NCBI GenBank assembly: GCA_033763655.1
Contig: JANRKD010000028.1
Span: 1 to 48,571 of the forward strand
Direction of reading: 5' to 3'
DNA length: 48,571 nucleotides
From: QFOX01 sp033763655
GTDB taxonomy: Bacteria > Pseudomonadota > Alphaproteobacteria > Rickettsiales > UBA3002
Shown here in pieces: positions 9,036 to 17,272 of the stretch. Each line of letters starts with the position of its first letter. The stretch's first letter is position 1. Under the pieces are notes generated by a model that had not been told where the DNA came from, did not search any database, and saw only the letters and a list, made by a program, of their open reading frames with translations. The position numbers and the translations under genes are program-made.

Positions 9036-9067
9036 AACCGCTGCGTGTAGCACAGTTTAGGCAGAAG

Positions 9068-10426
9068 CTAATAATAATATTTTACGAGCTTGCCCGAGCG
9101 GGTGATGACATACAGCGCGCCGTTGACGATGATCGGCGCGGTGACGATGCCGGAGGCAAGGTCGTAGCTGTCGATGCGCTCGCCGGTGGTGGGGACAAAA
9201 CTGGTGAGGGTGCCGTTGCCATCGACCACCAGCACTGCGTTGCCCGAGAGAATCGGCCCGTAAAGCGGCGGGGTTTTATCCTTGTTCGGGTCGCGTTTGT
9301 CTTTGACCGCAAGCGAGGTCGCCCAGCGGATGGAGCCGTCGCGTTTGAAAACCGCCGCAAGATCATGGGTATCAGACAGCACGAACAGTACGTTGCCCGC
9401 CGACCACGGGGTGACATGGGCGCCGATATGCGCCTGCCAGAGCGGGCGGCCATTCAGTAGCGCGCTGGCCTGCATTTCGCCGCCGGCGCTGGTGACGACG
9501 ACCACGCCTTCCTGCACAATTGGGTTGGCGTCGATCCCGCTAAAGACGGCGGCGGCCTTGGTGCGCGCCCCGGCGGCGAGGGTGTCGTTCCACAAGACGC
9601 TGCCCGTATCGAGGCGCAGGGCGAACACCTCGCCCGAGGAATAAGCCGAAACGACAATGTCGTCGCTGATGACGGGGGAGGTGGCCGAAAAATAACCCGC
9701 GACTTCGCGAATGCCGCGCTGTTCCCATTTGGGCTGGCCGGTGGCGGCGTCATAGGCGAGGGTCTGGTTGTCGGCGGTGAGCACCACGATAATGCCCCCG
9801 GCATAAGCGGGCGCACCGCGTACCGGGGCGCCGACGCGCAGGCTCCATTTCAGTTGGCCGGTTTCGGCATCAATCGCCCGCAGGCGGCCGGTGCCGGTAG
9901 TGGCGTAGACGACGCCCTCGGCATAGGTGAGGCCGCCGCCGAGCGCATCGCTGGTGGTGCTGCCGACGGTGCTGTCGTTACGCCATGCAATCTCGGTGAT
10001 GTCGGCCTCCTTATGTGCCGAAACCACCCCTGCCGCATCCATCGCGAATACCATGCCGGCGGCGACGACCGGGGCCGAGGCCACACTGCGCGAAAAGCTG
10101 TTGCCCTCGCCGATGGTGGCCGATTGCTTGCGGCCCACGCCCGTCAGCCCGATATGGGGGGTGAGCATGGCCTCGTTCATGTTGCGCCACTGTTCAAGGT
10201 TGGCCTGTTCGGGGATTTCAACCGCAATGTCGGCAACGGCGGCCTCGGCCTGCAGGGCGGTTTCATTCACCACCACATCGCGTCGTTCTCCGGCCGCGCG
10301 TTTAATCGGTGGCGGGCCGCCGGCCAGCCAGTCGGGGAGGCTGCAGGCATTGAGGAAAACGAGCGCCAGCAGGGCGAAGGCTGTCGCCGCACGGGGGCAG
10401 GCCGCTCTGCCGGGTAGGCGGTTCAT
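9068..10426 (-). CDS. bamB: Outer-membrane assembly lipoprotein BamB (PQQ-like beta-propeller)
   Basis: Lipoprotein of the BAM machine that inserts outer-membrane proteins. From the ATG at 10426 the 452-residue product has a lipoprotein signal peptide with lipobox LNAC, so the mature N-terminal cysteine is C28. It is followed by repeated PQQ-type propeller blades such as VYATTGTGRLRAIDAETGQLKWSLRVG and VLTADNQTLAYDAATGQPKWE. The open frame reaches upstream to 10687, but that part overlaps the neighbouring gene and carries no signal peptide. The start overlaps the stop of the TPR gene as ATGA, indicating coupling. The order TPR protein-bamB-der resembles the yfgM-bamB-der order of other proteobacteria. 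Confidence 0.93.
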   Translation of the reverse strand: MNRLPGRAACPRAATAFALLALVFLNACSLPDWLAGGPPPIKRAAGERRDVVVNETALQAEAAVADIAVEIPEQANLEQWRNMNEAMLTPHIGLTGVGRKQSATIGEGNSFSRSVASAPVVAAGMVFAMDAAGVVSAHKEADITEIAWRNDSTVGSTTSDALGGGLTYAEGVVYATTGTGRLRAIDAETGQLKWSLRVGAPVRGAPAYAGGIIVVLTADNQTLAYDAATGQPKWEQRGIREVAGYFSATSPVISDDIVVSAYSSGEVFALRLDTGSVLWNDTLAAGARTKAAAVFSGIDANPIVQEGVVVVTSAGGEMQASALLNGRPLWQAHIGAHVTPWSAGNVLFVLSDTHDLAAVFKRDGSIRWATSLAVKDKRDPNKDKTPPLYGPILSGNAVLVVDGNGTLTSFVPTTGERIDSYDLASGIVTAPIIVNGALYVITRSGKLVKYYY

Positions 10427-11064
10427 GGGCGGGCTTTCGCCGGTGGTGTATCGAGGACAGCCTGCCAGCGGGTCAGGCGGTCGCGGGCCTGCGGGCTGGT
10501 GCGCGGGTCGGCCAGGCGCCGCGTGATGGCGGCGCGGGCGGCCTCGGTCTCGCCCTGTGCCCATTGGGTGGCGGCGGCCCATTGCGCACGGGTTTCCGCG
10601 AGCGGCGAGGGGTCGGCGGCGGCCAGACAGGGAGCCGCAGCGGCAGCGTCGAGCCCGGCCAGCCGCAGGCAGGCAATGTCGGCCCATAGCCCGTGACCGG
10701 TATCAACGGCGGTTTTTAACGTGGCGATGGCCGTTTCCGGTTGCCGGGCGGCCAGCAGCGCCCGCGACTGCCAGACCAGCGCCAGCGTCCGGCGTTGCCC
10801 ACGGGTATCGGCGGCGACAGTCTGAAAGGCGGCGGCGGCCCCGGCCGCATCCCCGGTGGCGAGTAACTGCCGGGCGTCGTCGAGCGCGCGCAGGATCTCG
10901 CTGCCCCGGACGAGGCGCTGCTGCTGCCAGACGCTGTGGGCGGCGGTGCCGACAATCAGGGCCACGGCGACGCCGATGAGGGCGGCGCGGTGTTTTTTCC
11001 AGAGGGCGGCGGCGCGGTCGGCGCGCAGGGCCTGATCGACTTCCTGCAATAAACTATCGGCCAT
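10423..11064 (-). CDS. YfgM-like tetratricopeptide protein, membrane anchored
   Basis: A 213-residue protein with a short cytoplasmic N-terminus (MADSLLQEVDQALRADRAAALWKKH), one transmembrane helix at about residues 26-44 (AALIGVAVALIVGTAAHSVW) and an Ala-rich helical periplasmic part fitting TPR repeats. This resembles E. coli YfgM, an ancillary subunit of the SecYEG translocon associated with periplasmic chaperones. Position directly upstream of bamB and overlapping it by four bases supports the assignment. Composition is very Ala/Arg-rich, so family membership rests on architecture and neighbours more than on a strong motif. Confidence 0.8.
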   Translation of the reverse strand: MADSLLQEVDQALRADRAAALWKKHRAALIGVAVALIVGTAAHSVWQQQRLVRGSEILRALDDARQLLATGDAAGAAAAFQTVAADTRGQRRTLALVWQSRALLAARQPETAIATLKTAVDTGHGLWADIACLRLAGLDAAAAAPCLAAADPSPLAETRAQWAAATQWAQGETEAARAAITRRLADPRTSPQARDRLTRWQAVLDTPPAKARP

Positions 11065-11073
11065 AACGGACTC

Positions 11074-12630
11074 CTATTCCCACTCAATCGTGGCGGGCGG
11101 CTTGCTGGTGATGTCGTAGACCACGCGGTTGATGCCGCGCACTTCGTTGATAATGCGTACGGCGATTTTATGCAGGATTTCGGGCGGAAAGGCAAAAACA
11201 TCCGCCGTCATGCCGTCGCTGCTGGTGACGGCACGCAGAGCGCAGACCGCCTCGTAGGTGCGCGCGTCGCCCATCACCCCCACCGTCTGCACCGGCAGTA
11301 GCACGCTGAACGCCTGCCAGATGGCGTCATACAGCCCGTGGGCGCGCAGCTCGGCGATGTAAATCGCATCGGCGCGGCGCAGCAGGTTGAGTTTTTCGAG
11401 GGTAATTTCACCGGGAATGCGAATGGCAAGGCCCGGCCCCGGGAAGGGGTGGCGATAAACAAGGTCATGCGGAATGCCAAGCTCCATCCCAAGCGCGCGC
11501 ACTTCGTCCTTGAACAGTTCGCGCAGCGGCTCGACCAGTTTCATATTCATGCGCTCGGGCAGCCCACCGACATTATGGTGCGACTTGATGGTGACGCTCG
11601 GCCCGCCATGGAATGAAATGGATTCGATGACGTCGGGGTAGAGGGTGCCCTGCGCGAGGAAATCGGCGTTTTCGATCTGCGCAGCTTCGCGCTCGAACAC
11701 CTCGATGAAAGTTTCGCCGATGATTTTGCGTTTGCGCTCCGGGTCGCTGATGCCGGTCAGCCGTTGCAGAAAAAGCTGGCTGGCATCGACATAAATCAGC
11801 GGAATTCCGTAATGCTCTTCGAAACGGGATTTGACCTCGGCGCCTTCGTCAAGCCGCAGCATGCCGGTATCGACAAAAATGCTGACCAGCCGGTCGCCGA
11901 TTGCCTCGTGCAGCAGTTTGGCCACCACCGAAGAATCCACCCCGCCCGAGACGCCGCAGATGACGCGCTTGTCGCCGACGGTCGCGCGGATTTTTGCCAG
12001 CTGTTCGGTGCGGAAGGCTTTCATGCTCCAATCGCCATTGCAGCCGCAGATGCGGCGCACGAAATTGGCAATCAGCGCCGCGCCCTCGGGCGTGTGGGCC
12101 ACTTCGGGATGGAACTGCACGCCGTAGAAGCGTTTGGCCTCGTGGGCGATGGCGGCGTAAGGCGCGCCGATGGTCTGGGCGGTGACGGCAAACCCCTCGG
12201 GCAGGGCGGTGATTTTGTCGCCGTGACTCATCCACACCTGGTAGCGGTTGCCCGCCGCCCAGACGCCCGCAAACAGCGGGTTGTCGCGCATAATTTCGAT
12301 TTCGGCGCGGCCAAATTCGCGCGTGTCGCCCGCCACCACTGTGCCGCCGAGCTGGTCGCAGAGCAATTGTTCGCCGTAGCAGATGCCCAGAATGGGCAGG
12401 CCGAGGCCGAAAATAGCCGGGTCGATTTTCGGCGATGCGCCCGCATGCACCGAGGCAGGCCCGCCTGAAAGGATAATGCCGCGCGGGGCAAAGGCGCGCA
12501 CGGCGTCAGGGGTCATCAGGAAGGGGTGGATTTCGCAATAGACGCCGGCCTCGCGCACGCGCCGGGCGATGAGCTGCGTCACCTGCGAGCCGAAATCGAG
12601 TATCAGAATGCGTTCGTGGGCGGCGCTCAT
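11074..12630 (-). CDS. guaA: GMP synthase (glutamine-hydrolysing)
   Basis: Converts XMP to GMP with glutamine and ATP. The 518 residues contain a class I glutamine amidotransferase domain with catalytic C84 in GICYGEQ and the His-Glu pair in GVQFHPEVAH, then an ATP-pyrophosphatase domain with the PP-loop GVSGGVDSS. The C-terminal dimerisation domain ends in the conserved DITSKPPATIEWE. Length and all motifs are complete. It is the first gene of a minus-strand group with the TPR gene 9 bp downstream. The start faces away from the pilus operon across a gap of about 200 bp. Confidence 0.97.
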   Translation of the reverse strand: MSAAHERILILDFGSQVTQLIARRVREAGVYCEIHPFLMTPDAVRAFAPRGIILSGGPASVHAGASPKIDPAIFGLGLPILGICYGEQLLCDQLGGTVVAGDTREFGRAEIEIMRDNPLFAGVWAAGNRYQVWMSHGDKITALPEGFAVTAQTIGAPYAAIAHEAKRFYGVQFHPEVAHTPEGAALIANFVRRICGCNGDWSMKAFRTEQLAKIRATVGDKRVICGVSGGVDSSVVAKLLHEAIGDRLVSIFVDTGMLRLDEGAEVKSRFEEHYGIPLIYVDASQLFLQRLTGISDPERKRKIIGETFIEVFEREAAQIENADFLAQGTLYPDVIESISFHGGPSVTIKSHHNVGGLPERMNMKLVEPLRELFKDEVRALGMELGIPHDLVYRHPFPGPGLAIRIPGEITLEKLNLLRRADAIYIAELRAHGLYDAIWQAFSVLLPVQTVGVMGDARTYEAVCALRAVTSSDGMTADVFAFPPEILHKIAVRIINEVRGINRVVYDITSKPPATIEWE

Positions 12631-12644
12631 GATGAGCCTCTTTC

Positions 12645-12728
12645 ATGAAAGGTCGTTCGGGCCGCACCATAGCGTTCGGTGCTATTGTCGCAACGGTTTT
12701 TCTTGCAACGCCCGCAAACGCGGAATGA
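12645..12728 (+). CDS. Possible 27-residue ORF consisting only of a Sec signal peptide
   Basis: A short ORF in the gap between guaA and cpaB. It has a basic start (MKGRSGR), a hydrophobic core (TIAFGAIVATVFLA) and a signal-peptidase I motif (TPANA), then a single Glu and a stop codon. No strong ribosome-binding site precedes it. It may be the remnant of a gene for a secreted protein that lost its body, or chance. It is not a Flp pilin: the class III prepilin motif with Glu-Tyr after the cleavage site is absent. No product is known. Confidence 0.3.
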   Translation: MKGRSGRTIAFGAIVATVFLATPANAE

Positions 12729-12742
12729 CCCATCGTATTTTC

Positions 12743-12772
12743 TTGACGTGGCGCAGTGGCTGCAGGTAACTA
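12743..12772 (+). promoter_or_regulatory. Candidate sigma-70-type promoter of the cpa/tad operon
   Basis: TTGACG at 12743-12748 and TAACTA at 12767-12772, separated by 18 bp, lie about 65 bp before the cpaB start. The -35 match is good and the -10 match is only fair. No CtrA-type site (TTAA-N7-TTAA) is seen in this gap. Confidence 0.35.
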
Positions 12773-12837
12773 AACGCCGTGATACAATCGGCGTGGCGCA
12801 ATCATGCGGGCCGATGACGCTTAAGGGATGAGTGCGC

Positions 12838-13794
12838 ATGCGCTTTGGTGGATTGATTGCCGCGATTGTCTTTGCTGCCATAGCGGCAATTGTTGTCCTG
12901 CGCATGTCGGCAGGCAATCAGGCGGCCCCGGCCACCGCCCCGCAGGCGGTGCAAACCGCGACGGTCAGCGTTTATGTCGCCGCCCGGCCGATTACGGTTG
13001 GCACCACCCTCACCGCCGATATGGTGGCCACCCAGCCCTGGCCCGAGCATCTGGCGCTCGAGGGATTCGTAGTGGCAGACGGCAAAAGCAACGTGGTCGG
13101 CATGGTGGCGCGCGGCGCTTTCCAGCAAAGCGAGCCGCTGCTTAAGGCCAAACTTGCCAACCCGAACGATCCGAATTTTCTGTCGGGTGAATTGCCCAAG
13201 GGCCAGCGCGTGATTACCATCGCCGTCAATGAAACGGACGGGGTGGCGGGCTTTGTGTTCCCGGGCGACCATGTGGATCTGATCTATACGCACGAGGTGG
13301 ATGCCTGGGATTATGCCCCAGCTGCCGCTGTCGGTGCGCCGTCAACCGCGCAAAAAGTTAAGCAAACCGTGACCGAAACGCTGCTCACCAACGTTAAGGT
13401 GCTGGCGATTGATCAGCGTTCGTCGAGTGCGGGCGCGGTGGATAAAAACGGTAGCCTGGTAATTCCGCGCACCGCCTCGTTGATGGTATCGCAGGCGGAT
13501 GCGCAGCGGGTGCGCCTTGCCAGCAAAACCGGAGTGGTGAGCCTTGCCTTGCGAGCGCTGGCCGACAAGGAATCGTCGGACACATTGCTGCTGACGGGGC
13601 CGCGCGACGTGTCGCAGGCGGCGACGGACGACGGTGCTCCGGCCGCGCTCGAGGGCGGCGTGAAAATCGTGCGTGGCGCCCCCACCGGCCAGAAAGAAGA
13701 GGCAGCTTCGGCGACGGTGGCGCGCGGCGCCCCCACCGGCAGCGCGGCGGCGAATGCCGATGTTGTTAACCCTGCGCTTGTAGGAACGCCATGA
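12838..13794 (+). CDS. cpaB: Flp pilus assembly protein CpaB/RcpC
   Basis: Periplasmic SAF-domain protein of the tight-adherence (Tad/Flp) pilus machine, thought to help the secretin CpaC. One N-terminal transmembrane helix (FGGLIAAIVFAAIAAIVVL) is followed by a SAF domain (VYVAARPITVGTTLTADMV) and the RcpC-type segment ITIAVNETDGVAGFVFPGDHVDLI. I favour the ATG at 12838, which has AGGG about 10 bp upstream; an in-frame GTG at 12832 is the alternative. The C-terminal tail carries a 17-residue duplication (RGAPTG twice), encoded by the identical 15-mer GGCGCCCCCACCGGC at 13675 and 13726. The stop overlaps the cpaC start (ATGA). Confidence 0.9.
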   Translation: MRFGGLIAAIVFAAIAAIVVLRMSAGNQAAPATAPQAVQTATVSVYVAARPITVGTTLTADMVATQPWPEHLALEGFVVADGKSNVVGMVARGAFQQSEPLLKAKLANPNDPNFLSGELPKGQRVITIAVNETDGVAGFVFPGDHVDLIYTHEVDAWDYAPAAAVGAPSTAQKVKQTVTETLLTNVKVLAIDQRSSSAGAVDKNGSLVIPRTASLMVSQADAQRVRLASKTGVVSLALRALADKESSDTLLLTGPRDVSQAATDDGAPAALEGGVKIVRGAPTGQKEEAASATVARGAPTGSAAANADVVNPALVGTP

Positions 13795-15278
13795 GCACGT
13801 TACTTCGCAATTTTTCTTTCCGGCGCCCGGTGCGGTTGGCCCTGACGGCCCTGCTGGTGTCTGGCATGGTCGCGCCGGCACAGGCGGCCGCACGCGCCAC
13901 AAGTGGCAGCAATGCAGGCTCGGTGTTCTATGTGCCGATTAACCGTTCGGAGTTGATTACTACCAAAAATGACATGGCGGAGGTGGTGATTACCGACCCC
14001 GAAGTGGCCAATGTGCTGGTGCACGGCAAGCGCAAAGTGTCCATCATTGGCCTGCAGGTCGGGCAGACCACGCTGCGCATTTTCGATGCCAACCACAAAT
14101 TAATCCGCAGCACGGATGTTTATGTGACCTATGATTTGCCTGCGGTGCGCCGGGCGATGAAGCAATTTCTGCCCAACGAGCAGATTGGCGTGAGCATGGT
14201 CAATACCCGCATGGCGTTGACGGGGGATGTGTCGAGCGCTTCGGCGGCCGCCACCGCAATGCAGATTGCCGAGGAGTTTATTTACGGTAAAACCAGCGAC
14301 GATCGCGTCAATAAGGGCAATGTTTTCGATGGCGATAAAACTCCGTCACCGATTATCAACCTGATGAAAATCAGCGCCGGCCAGCAGGTGATGCTGCGCA
14401 TCCGCATCGGCGAGGCGCAACGCACTGCGGTGAAGAACCTCGGGGTCAGCCTGCAGGCGCTCGGCGATAACGGCTTCCCGCTGACGATCGGCACCGGCAT
14501 TGGCCGCACATTTGCGGCCAGCAGCAGCGCGACTTCGGCCTTTACCTACGGGTCGTATCAATTGTCGAACGACACGAACAGCTTCGGTTTTGCCAGCCTG
14601 CGCACTCCGGGCAGCACCGGCATCGGCGGCACGATTGAAGCGTTGGAACGCGACGGGTTAATCAAAATCCTCGCCGAGCCGAACCTCACCGCTCTTTCGG
14701 GGGAAGAGGCGCAATTCCTCGCCGGAGGTGAGTTCCCGATTCCCGTGCCGCAGCAGCTTGGCACCACCACCATCGAATATAAACCGTTCGGGGTGGCGCT
14801 GAAATTCACGCCGTATGTGCTGAGCCCCAACCGTATCCGTATTCAGGTGAACCCCGAGTTTTCGCAGGTGAGTAACGAGAACTCCATCCGCACCAGCGAC
14901 GGGTTTACCGCGCCGTCGTTCATCACCCGCCGCGCCTCGACCACGGTCGAGCTGGCGCCGGGCGAGAGCTTCATGATCGCGGGCCTGATTCGCGACGACA
15001 TCAACAGCTCCATCAGCCAGATTCCCGGCGCGGGCGATATCCCGGTGCTTGGCGCGCTGTTCCGCTCCACCGCCTTCCAGCACAACGAGACGGAGCTGGT
15101 GATTGCGGTCACGCCGTATCTGGTCGATCCAGCCAAGGGGTCGGACATTAAACTGCCGACGGATGATTTCCGTCCGGCGAGTTTCATGGAAAGCATTTTC
15201 TTCGGGGCGCTGGGCTCGACCCGTGGCGACAAAGACCCCAGCCTTGAAGGCCCGACGGGCTTCATGACCGACAATTAG
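13791..15278 (+). CDS. cpaC: Flp pilus secretin CpaC/RcpA
   Basis: Outer-membrane secretin through which the Flp pilus passes. The 495-residue product has a signal peptide ending in APAQAAA, an N-terminal pilus-secretin domain (about 45-120, including VLVHGKRKVSIIGLQVGQTTLRIFD), a BON-like segment with LTGDVSSASAA, and the secretin core with LAEPNLTALSGEEAQFLAGGEFPIP and GDIPVLGALFRS. Its start overlaps the cpaB stop by four bases. Length and motifs are complete. Confidence 0.95.
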   Translation: MSTLLRNFSFRRPVRLALTALLVSGMVAPAQAAARATSGSNAGSVFYVPINRSELITTKNDMAEVVITDPEVANVLVHGKRKVSIIGLQVGQTTLRIFDANHKLIRSTDVYVTYDLPAVRRAMKQFLPNEQIGVSMVNTRMALTGDVSSASAAATAMQIAEEFIYGKTSDDRVNKGNVFDGDKTPSPIINLMKISAGQQVMLRIRIGEAQRTAVKNLGVSLQALGDNGFPLTIGTGIGRTFAASSSATSAFTYGSYQLSNDTNSFGFASLRTPGSTGIGGTIEALERDGLIKILAEPNLTALSGEEAQFLAGGEFPIPVPQQLGTTTIEYKPFGVALKFTPYVLSPNRIRIQVNPEFSQVSNENSIRTSDGFTAPSFITRRASTTVELAPGESFMIAGLIRDDINSSISQIPGAGDIPVLGALFRSTAFQHNETELVIAVTPYLVDPAKGSDIKLPTDDFRPASFMESIFFGALGSTRGDKDPSLEGPTGFMTDN

Positions 15279-15286
15279 GAGCGATT

Positions 15287-15895
15287 ATGGACTCGAACGT
15301 TACCGCCCGCTCTGTTCTCTTTTCGACCGCCCTGCTGCTGGTGGCCGCCTGTATGCCGCCTGCCGATTCGGCCTACCGCAACCGGGGCACGCCTGAAGCG
15401 CTGATTGATATTTCCTCGGAAGTGGTGAGCCTGCCGGTCGGCGATGCGCTCGCCGTGGCCGATTTGAAAAACTGGTTGAACCGCGACCGGCCAACCCGCG
15501 CCGAATTAAACTGCGTCAGCAGCGATAAATATTGTGGTGAAGCCAAAAAACTGTTTGAAAAACAGAACATTCCGCTGGCGCACGGCACCCCCGGTAACCA
15601 GACGGTGACACTGATCTACGAGCGTATTCTGGCGCGTGATTGCAACCCGAGCTATGTCGATAATCCGCATAATTTTTACAACACCAACCATGCGGCATTT
15701 GGCTGCGCGGTATCGGCCAACATGGTGCAGCATGTGACCAATAAACAGGAATTCGTCAACCCCGCTTTGTCGGATGACCCAAGCGCCGTGCGCGGGGTCA
15801 ACGACATCCGCCGCGCCTATACGCCGCAGCCGCCAACTGTGCCCTATACGGTGGGGGATTCGCTGGTCAGCAAAGGCAAAACGGAATCGGAATAA
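15287..15895 (+). CDS. cpaD: Flp pilus assembly lipoprotein CpaD
   Basis: A 202-residue outer-membrane lipoprotein of the Tad system, thought to assist the secretin. The N-terminus has a lipoprotein signal with the cysteine in VAAC. The family region CNPSYVDNP...FGCAVSANMVQHVTNKQEF is clear, including the FGCA motif and the following Asn. It lies 8 bp after cpaC. About 156 bp with a hairpin separate it from cpaE. Confidence 0.88.
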   Translation: MDSNVTARSVLFSTALLLVAACMPPADSAYRNRGTPEALIDISSEVVSLPVGDALAVADLKNWLNRDRPTRAELNCVSSDKYCGEAKKLFEKQNIPLAHGTPGNQTVTLIYERILARDCNPSYVDNPHNFYNTNHAAFGCAVSANMVQHVTNKQEFVNPALSDDPSAVRGVNDIRRAYTPQPPTVPYTVGDSLVSKGKTESE

Positions 15896-16010
15896 TCGCC
15901 CGAATAGCGCGGCACGAAAGCACCAGCGCCCCTGAAAACAGGCTGCAGAATGCGGCGTTCCCATTTCCCTGTTTCGCCGGTGACCTGCATCCTGTATGCT
16001 TTGGGGCCGG

Positions 16011-16034
16011 GACGCCGCTTCGGCGCTTCTTTCT
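16011..16034 (+). terminator. Small GC hairpin with pyrimidine-rich tail before cpaE
   Basis: CGCCG (16013-16017), loop CTT, CGGCG (16021-16025), followed by CTTCTTTCT. It sits in the only sizeable gap of the pilus operon and could attenuate transcription between cpaBCD and cpaEF-tadBC. The stem is only 5 bp and the tail is not pure T, so this is weak. Confidence 0.25.
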
Positions 16035-16051
16035 CCCTTTCAAGGTGACGC

Positions 16052-17269
16052 ATGCGTAGTTTATTCGTGATTCTCTCCCAACCCGACCGCGAAGCATGGG
16101 CGCAGGCGATGGTCGCCGCTGCCGCCCCCGCGCAGGCGCATCTCGTGGTCGCCACCCCGCAGGAAGCGGCGCGCTACCTGGTGGCGCAGGCGCTCAACCC
16201 CTCGCATATCGTGCTCGATATCGGCCATCGCGGCCACGACGTGCTGGAGGAAATCGACGCGCTGGCGCAGCAATGCGAACCGGGCACACGGGTGGTGGCG
16301 GTCGGTGACACCAACGACATCCTGCTTTACCGCGCCATCCTCGCGCGCGGAGTGCTGGATTATATGCATTACCCCACCCCGGCGGCGGCAGTTATCAAGG
16401 CCCTGGAAGCCCCGATGGCGGCGGCGGCCCCAACGCCTGCGGTGGTGACGCCAGCCCCGGGCGCGGCCACCGCCCCGGCCCACAAGCGGGTCATCATGTT
16501 TATGAGCGCCGCCTCGGGCGACGGTGCCTCGACGCTGGCCATCAACACCGCTTATGCCATCAGTAAAATGGCGAATGGCCGCACCGTGCTGGTCGATATG
16601 GACTACCAGTTCGGGATGGTCGCCAAGCATCTCGGGTTGCAGAACCAGTACGGCATCGCGGATGTGTTCGATCACCCCGAACGCGGGGTCGATGCGGTGC
16701 TGATTAAGCGCATGGTCGCCAGTTACGGGACGCTGCATGTCATCACCGCCCCGGCCGAACTGCGCTACCTGCCCAGCGTCAATGCCGATGCCATCCGCAA
16801 TCTAATTGCGACCTTAAGCGCCACCTACGACAATGTCATTTTCGACGTGCCGCATGTATGGCTGCCATGGGTGGCGGCCGCCGCACAGCAATCGACCCAA
16901 TTGGTGCTGGTAGCGCAATTATGGCTTAAATCGGTGTCGCATGCGGCGCGGATGATGCGCGCCCTGCGTGAAATCGGCATTCCCGATGCGCGGGTGACGG
17001 CGGTTATCAACCGTAGCGGCTCGAAGTTCCGCGAGGCGATTGACCCCAAGGATTTCGAGCGGGTCTGCAGCACCCGGATTGATTATAAAATCACCAACGA
17101 CATTAAAACCATCGTGACCGCCGAAGCGGCGCCTTCGACGCTGATCGAGCTGCCATCGAGCCAGATCGCGCGCGACATTGAGCGCCTCGCACGCGGGCTT
17201 CTTGGTCAGGCGGAAACGGTCACGGCGGGCGAGAAAAGCGGCGGATTCTTCTCCAGGCTGAAAGGGTAG
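16052..17269 (+). CDS. cpaE: Flp pilus assembly ATPase-like protein CpaE/TadZ
   Basis: MinD/ParA-like protein that localises the Tad apparatus to the cell pole. The 405 residues comprise an N-terminal receiver-like domain (about 1-130), an Ala/Pro linker and a MinD-like domain. The deviant Walker A region reads SAASGDGASTLAIN, without the usual signature lysines, as known for several TadZ/CpaE proteins, so ATP use may be weak. VLVDMDYQFG follows as the A' motif. AAGG about 8 bp before ATG 16052 supports the start. cpaF begins 3 bp after its stop. Confidence 0.92.
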   Translation: MRSLFVILSQPDREAWAQAMVAAAAPAQAHLVVATPQEAARYLVAQALNPSHIVLDIGHRGHDVLEEIDALAQQCEPGTRVVAVGDTNDILLYRAILARGVLDYMHYPTPAAAVIKALEAPMAAAAPTPAVVTPAPGAATAPAHKRVIMFMSAASGDGASTLAINTAYAISKMANGRTVLVDMDYQFGMVAKHLGLQNQYGIADVFDHPERGVDAVLIKRMVASYGTLHVITAPAELRYLPSVNADAIRNLIATLSATYDNVIFDVPHVWLPWVAAAAQQSTQLVLVAQLWLKSVSHAARMMRALREIGIPDARVTAVINRSGSKFREAIDPKDFERVCSTRIDYKITNDIKTIVTAEAAPSTLIELPSSQIARDIERLARGLLGQAETVTAGEKSGGFFSRLKG

Positions 17270-17272
17270 GGC

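Noticed and set aside
12645..12728. The signal-peptide ORF as the missing Flp pilin
   Set aside because: It has a signal-peptidase I type site, no Glu-Tyr after the cleavage point and no pilin body.
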